Source: Candidatus Uhrbacteria bacterium
GTDB taxonomy: Bacteria; Patescibacteriota; Patescibacteriia; UBA9934; GWF2-40-263
Reading direction: 5' to 3'
Length of the DNA stretch: 8,139 bases
Assembly (NCBI GenBank): GCA_023246275.1
Contig: JAHFIS010000010.1
Span: forward strand, 3,230 to 11,368
The notes below the pieces were generated by a model that worked only from the letters and a program-made list of their open reading frames with translations, did not search any database and was not told the origin of the DNA. Below, one piece after another: positions 6,579 through 8,139 of this stretch. The translations under genes were made by a program, and so were the position numbers. How positions within the stretch are numbered: position 1 is the stretch's first letter; every line of letters begins with the position of its first letter.

Positions 6579-7013
6579 ATGAAAAACGTCGAAACGATCA
6601 CGAACCCGCTGATTCTCATCGCCGAGGACGAGAGCGCGCTCTCCGGCGTCCTCAAGAGCAAGCTCGCCCGCCACGGCTTCGTCGTGGAGACCGCCGCGGA
6701 CGGCGTGGAGGCGCTCGAGAAGATTCGCCGTATCAAGCCGCAGCTTGTTCTGCTCGACCTGATCATGCCAAACAAAAACGGGTTCCAGGTTCTCGAGGAG
6801 GTCAAGGCCGACCCGGAAATCAAGGACGTCAAGGTCGTCGTGTTCTCGAACCTGAACCAGGACGAGGACCGGGAACGCGCGAAGAAGATGGGCGCGCTCG
6901 ACTTCCTCGTGAAGTCCGACCTGGGGATCAACGAGGTGGTCGGCAGGGTCAATGGCTTTCTCGGACGCCCTTCGGTTAGTTCGGTTCCGCCCGCCGCAGC
7001 GGAGACCCCTTGA
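6579..7013 (+). CDS. single-domain response regulator (CheY-like receiver)
   Basis: This 144-residue protein consists of one receiver domain at about 10-130. The acidic pair is E16-D17 (ILIAEDES), the phosphoacceptor D60 (LVLLDLIMP), the switch Ser90 (VVFSNLN) and the conserved Lys112 (FLVKSD). No output domain follows, only a Pro/Ala/Ser tail (about 131-144). It cannot bind DNA itself and must act through protein contacts, as CheY, PilG/PilH or Spo0F do. The gene starts 4 bases after the kinase stop with no Shine-Dalgarno, so it is co-transcribed and probably the kinase's partner. Next to pilus assembly genes it may modulate the motor ATPases, but no sequence feature proves this. The TGA stop (7011-7013) overlaps the -35 box of the tRNA promoter. 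Confidence 0.93.
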   Translation: MKNVETITNPLILIAEDESALSGVLKSKLARHGFVVETAADGVEALEKIRRIKPQLVLLDLIMPNKNGFQVLEEVKADPEIKDVKVVVFSNLNQDEDRERAKKMGALDFLVKSDLGINEVVGRVNGFLGRPSVSSVPPAAAETP

Positions 7014-7038
7014 TCGGATTCCCCCTACCGGCTATACT
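7010..7038 (+). promoter_or_regulatory. sigma70-type promoter of the tRNA-Tyr/tRNA-Thr unit
   Basis: TTGATC (7010-7015) is followed after exactly 17 bases by TATACT (7033-7038). Transcription would begin near 7045-7047, practically at the 5' end of tRNA-Tyr. The -35 box overlaps the stop codon of the response regulator gene. This is the best-formed promoter in the window. Confidence 0.75.
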
Positions 7039-7046
7039 GTTGCCGC

Positions 7047-7132
7047 GGGCAGATACCCAAGCGGTCAACGGGGAGAGACTGTAAATCTCTTGCTTCACGG
7101 CTTCGAAGGTTCGAATCCTTCTCTGCCCACCA
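7047..7132 (+). tRNA. tRNA-Tyr (anticodon GUA)
   Basis: Acceptor arms GGGCAGA (7047-7053) and TCTGCCC (7122-7128) pair perfectly, followed by discriminator A7129 and an encoded CCA (7130-7132). The D stem is CCC/GGG. The anticodon stem AGAGA/TCTCT encloses the loop CTGTAAA with GTA at 7081-7083. A 14-base long variable arm (7091-7104), the class II feature of bacterial tRNA-Tyr, precedes the T arm GAAGG-TTCGAAT-CCTTC (7105-7121). The T loop starts with the usual TTCGA. Confidence 0.96.
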
Positions 7133-7168
7133 CTCCAGGATCCAGCATAAATGCTGGATCCTGGAGTG
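7131..7168. repeat. 18-bp perfect inverted repeat between the two tRNA genes
   Basis: CACTCCAGGATCCAGCAT (7131-7148) is followed by AA and then by its exact reverse complement (7151-7168). The left arm includes the last two bases of the tRNA-Tyr CCA. Seven bases separate it from tRNA-Thr. As RNA it forms a very stable hairpin between two tRNAs, which could direct precursor cleavage or weaken read-through. There is no T-tract after it, so it is not a standard terminator. As DNA it looks like a palindromic REP-like or miniature element. Whether it is dispersed in the genome cannot be seen here. Confidence 0.85.
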
Positions 7169-7175
7169 TATCCGT

Positions 7176-7250
7176 GCCGCTTTAGCTCAGTGGTAGAGCA
7201 ACACTTTTGTAAAGTGAAGGTCGTCGGTTCAAATCCGACAAGCGGCTCCA
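7176..7250 (+). tRNA. tRNA-Thr (anticodon UGU)
   Basis: Acceptor arms GCCGCTT (7176-7182) and AAGCGGC (7240-7246) pair perfectly, followed by discriminator T7247 and an encoded CCA (7248-7250). The D arm is GCTC-AGTGGTA-GAGC (7185-7199). The anticodon loop TTTGTAA holds TGT at 7208-7210. The T arm is GTCGG-TTCAAAT-CCGAC (7223-7239). The top of the anticodon stem (A7201 with A7217, positions 27-43) is mismatched while the other four pairs are good. It has no promoter of its own and is probably processed from the tRNA-Tyr transcript. Confidence 0.95.
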
Positions 7251-7251
7251 C

Positions 7252-7280
7252 TTGACTGAAACCGGCCGATTTGATACTGT
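7252..7280 (+). promoter_or_regulatory. probable promoter of rpmG
   Basis: TTGACT (7252-7257) starts 2 bases after the tRNA-Thr CCA. Either GATACT (7273-7278, 15-base spacing) or TACTGT with a TG extension (7275-7280, 17-base spacing) can serve as the -10 box. The string ATACTGTT is shared with the tRNA-Tyr promoter. It would give a leader of about 20 bases before the L33 start. Confidence 0.55.
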
Positions 7281-7304
7281 TCCGGCGTTAAACGATCCCC
7301 TTAT

Positions 7305-7460
7305 ATGTCCCAAGACAACGTCATCAAGCTTGAGTGCACCACCTGCAAGAACGTGGGGTACATGAGCCACAAGAACAAGAAGATGCTCAAGGACCGCCTG
7401 GAGCTTTCCAAGTTCTGCAAGTGGTGCAAGACCCACGTCGCGCACAAGGAAACCAAGTAA
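7305..7460 (+). CDS. rpmG: 50S ribosomal protein L33, zinc-ribbon (four-cysteine) form
   Basis: This is a 51-residue protein of normal L33 length. Two CxxC pairs, C11/C14 (CTTC) and C38/C41 (CKWC), form the zinc knuckle of the Zn-binding (C+) L33 type. The core KNKKMLKDRLELSKFC and the ending THVAHKETK match the family ('KN....pdrLelkKyCp.c..htlHkEtK'). It binds 23S rRNA near the E site of the large subunit. The ATG at 7305 is preceded by no Shine-Dalgarno. The gene follows tRNA-Thr and has its own promoter. A strong hairpin 2 bases after the TAA ends the unit. The usual neighbours secE and nusG are not present here. Confidence 0.96.
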   Translation: MSQDNVIKLECTTCKNVGYMSHKNKKMLKDRLELSKFCKWCKTHVAHKETK

Positions 7461-7462
7461 GC

Positions 7463-7501
7463 CGAAATGCCGCTCCGACCTCGCGTCGGAGCGGCATTTC
7501 G
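7463..7501 (+). terminator. 17-bp hairpin terminator after rpmG
   Basis: CGAAATGCCGCTCCGAC (7463-7479) pairs perfectly with GTCGGAGCGGCATTTCG (7485-7501) around CTCGC. The stem is GC-rich with an A/T-rich base, but only a short T-poor stretch (TTTCGTTG) follows. It may act as an intrinsic terminator of reduced strength or stabilise the mRNA 3' end. Its symmetry lets it work for both converging transcripts. Confidence 0.7.
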
Positions 7502-7517
7502 TTGCCGACGGCCGGAC

Positions 7518-7546
7518 AAAAAAAGGCCCTGAGCGAGGCTCGGGGC
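7518..7546 (-). terminator. intrinsic terminator of the convergent minus-strand gene
   Basis: Read on the minus strand, GCCCCGAGC-CTC-GCTCAGGGC (one C-A mismatch) is followed by C and seven T (7518-7524 are A on the plus strand). It lies 25 bases after the TAG stop at 7571-7573. The G-C stem plus T-tract is the classic rho-independent form. Confidence 0.8.
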
Positions 7547-7570
7547 AGGGTCGAGGGGCGGGGTGGACGG

Positions 7571-8139
7571 CTACTTGCCGCGGGGGGTCGTGACGTCGCG
7601 GAGTCCGGCGCGGTGCGGCTCGGCGAGGTTGCTGCCGTCGGCGCGCCAGGAGCGGGTCAGACGGCCCTCGTCGAAGCGCAGCAGCGCGTTGCGAAGGCCT
7701 TGCCGCCCGTCGTCGATTCCCAGGAAGGCAACCAGCGCGTCCGACGGGGCGTGGACGGAGAGGATGCCGACCTTCGCCAGTCGCCGTACCGACTCGTTCA
7801 CGTGCCACGGGCTGTTGCCGGGCCGCGGGCTGCCGGGGCGGACCAGCAGGACGATCTGCCGCGTCACGTGGCGCACGACCATGTCGTGGGCCTCCGTCAC
7901 GTGATGGATGTCCATCGACGGCTCGTAGGCCTCGGCGAGCGAGACCACGCAGGTTGTTCCGGTCGGCGACAGCAGCGACGAGAAGTAGATCGGGTTCCCG
8001 GTCAGAAACCCCTTGGCGTCCCAGGAGACGGGACACAGGAGCGGCGTCTCGATCGCCGGGGAGGCGGTCGTCGTCGGCGGGCGGGAGGCGGAGGGGAGAC
8101 GGGGCAGGCGGGGAAGGGACGGGAGAGGCAGGTTGCTCA
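7571..8139 (-). CDS. unrecognised protein, C-terminal 188 residues
   Basis: The frame is open from the right edge of the window (codons aligned from 8137) to TAG at 7571-7573, so the true start is outside. The first GTG in frame is at 7948 and the first ATG lies 11 codons further in. Codon choice (G/C-ending throughout) is the same on both sides of that GTG, so coding probably continues upstream. The first 32 visible residues are a Pro/Leu/Arg/Ser/Thr-rich linker with LPSLPRLPRLPS. A compact-looking domain follows (WDAKGFLTGNPIYFSSLL, then HHVTEAHDMVVRHVTRQIVL, then VRRLAKVGILSVHAPSDALV, then FLGIDDGRQGLRNALLRF). It has a His-rich segment at about 82-95. No membrane segment is seen. I recognise no family. 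It points toward rpmG and has its own terminator. Confidence 0.7.
   Translation of the reverse strand, partial: SNLPLPSLPRLPRLPSASRPPTTTASPAIETPLLCPVSWDAKGFLTGNPIYFSSLLSPTGTTCVVSLAEAYEPSMDIHHVTEAHDMVVRHVTRQIVLLVRPGSPRPGNSPWHVNESVRRLAKVGILSVHAPSDALVAFLGIDDGRQGLRNALLRFDEGRLTRSWRADGSNLAEPHRAGLRDVTTPRGK

Noticed and set aside
7131..7168. Inter-tRNA palindrome as an intrinsic terminator
   Set aside because: No T-tract follows on either strand, and the tRNA-Thr behind it has no visible promoter of its own and needs read-through.
6976..7251. Minus-strand 91-codon open frame across both tRNAs
   Set aside because: It is antisense to two well-folded tRNAs. Strings such as LVGFEPTT and QRRIRTFE are known products of mistakenly translating antisense tRNA, not of a gene.
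7182..8036. Minus-strand 284-codon open frame
   Set aside because: It runs antisense through rpmG and into tRNA-Thr, crosses both terminators and is dominated by Arg/Pro/Ala. The frame ending at 7571 has the better codon pattern and its own terminator.
1..8139. UGA recoding as in some candidate phyla
   Set aside because: The response regulator ends at a TGA exactly where the receiver tail and the tRNA promoter require it, and no real gene has in-frame TGA codons.
1..8139. CRISPR array, insertion sequence, integrase or defence genes
   Set aside because: No regularly spaced direct repeats, transposase or nuclease motifs were seen on either strand.

Overview
The window is a GC-rich, tightly packed stretch of a bacterial chromosome. 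Most genes sit less than 25 bases apart and strong Shine-Dalgarno sequences are nearly absent. The style fits a small-genome bacterium, and I would guess the Patescibacteria/Candidate Phyla Radiation. The grounds are compact pilus operons with 'EGLEA-(x)n-IRDA-(x)n-LSAGTWGL' style pilins, weak Shine-Dalgarno use and possible leaderless starts. That assignment is inference, because no phylogenetic marker beyond a 51-residue L33 is present. TGA, TAA and TAG all appear as ordinary stops, so a recoded-UGA lineage is not indicated.

Region 1 (1-4300, + strand) is the back half of a type IV pilus/type II secretion-like operon. It holds the C-terminal tail of a PilB/GspE ATPase and a complete PilC/GspF platform protein. 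Four class III prepilin-like genes follow, in the order GspH-like, GspI/PilV-like, GspJ/PilW-like and GspK/PilX-like. This is the canonical minor-pilin order, but no major pilin lies among them. The GspI-like gene is very large (581 residues): behind its pilin helix it carries about eight repeats that look like a beta-propeller, so it is a candidate pilus-tip adhesin. The GspK/PilX-like protein lacks the usual Glu5, as expected for the tip subunit.

Region 2 (4296-7013, + strand) is a two-component system. It has a 754-residue membrane histidine kinase (TM, dCache-like sensor, TM, HAMP, PAS, HisKA, HATPase) and a stand-alone receiver protein starting 4 bases after it. A perfect TATAAT overlaps the stop codon of the last pilin gene and ends 8 bases before the kinase ATG, so the kinase may have its own leaderless transcript. 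The physical link suggests signalling tied to pilus function or surface sensing.

Region 3 (7010-7501, + strand) is a translation block: a good promoter, tRNA-Tyr(GUA), an 18-bp perfect palindrome touching its CCA end, tRNA-Thr(UGU), a second promoter, rpmG (ribosomal protein L33, four-cysteine form) and a 17-bp terminator-type hairpin.

Region 4 (7518-8139, - strand) holds the C-terminal 188 codons of an unrecognised gene pointing toward rpmG, with its own terminator. Its upstream part encodes a Pro/Leu/Ser/Thr-rich linker whose opposite strand is G-run rich. I saw no CRISPR array, transposase, attachment site or integron. No gene-free stretch exceeds 300 bases.
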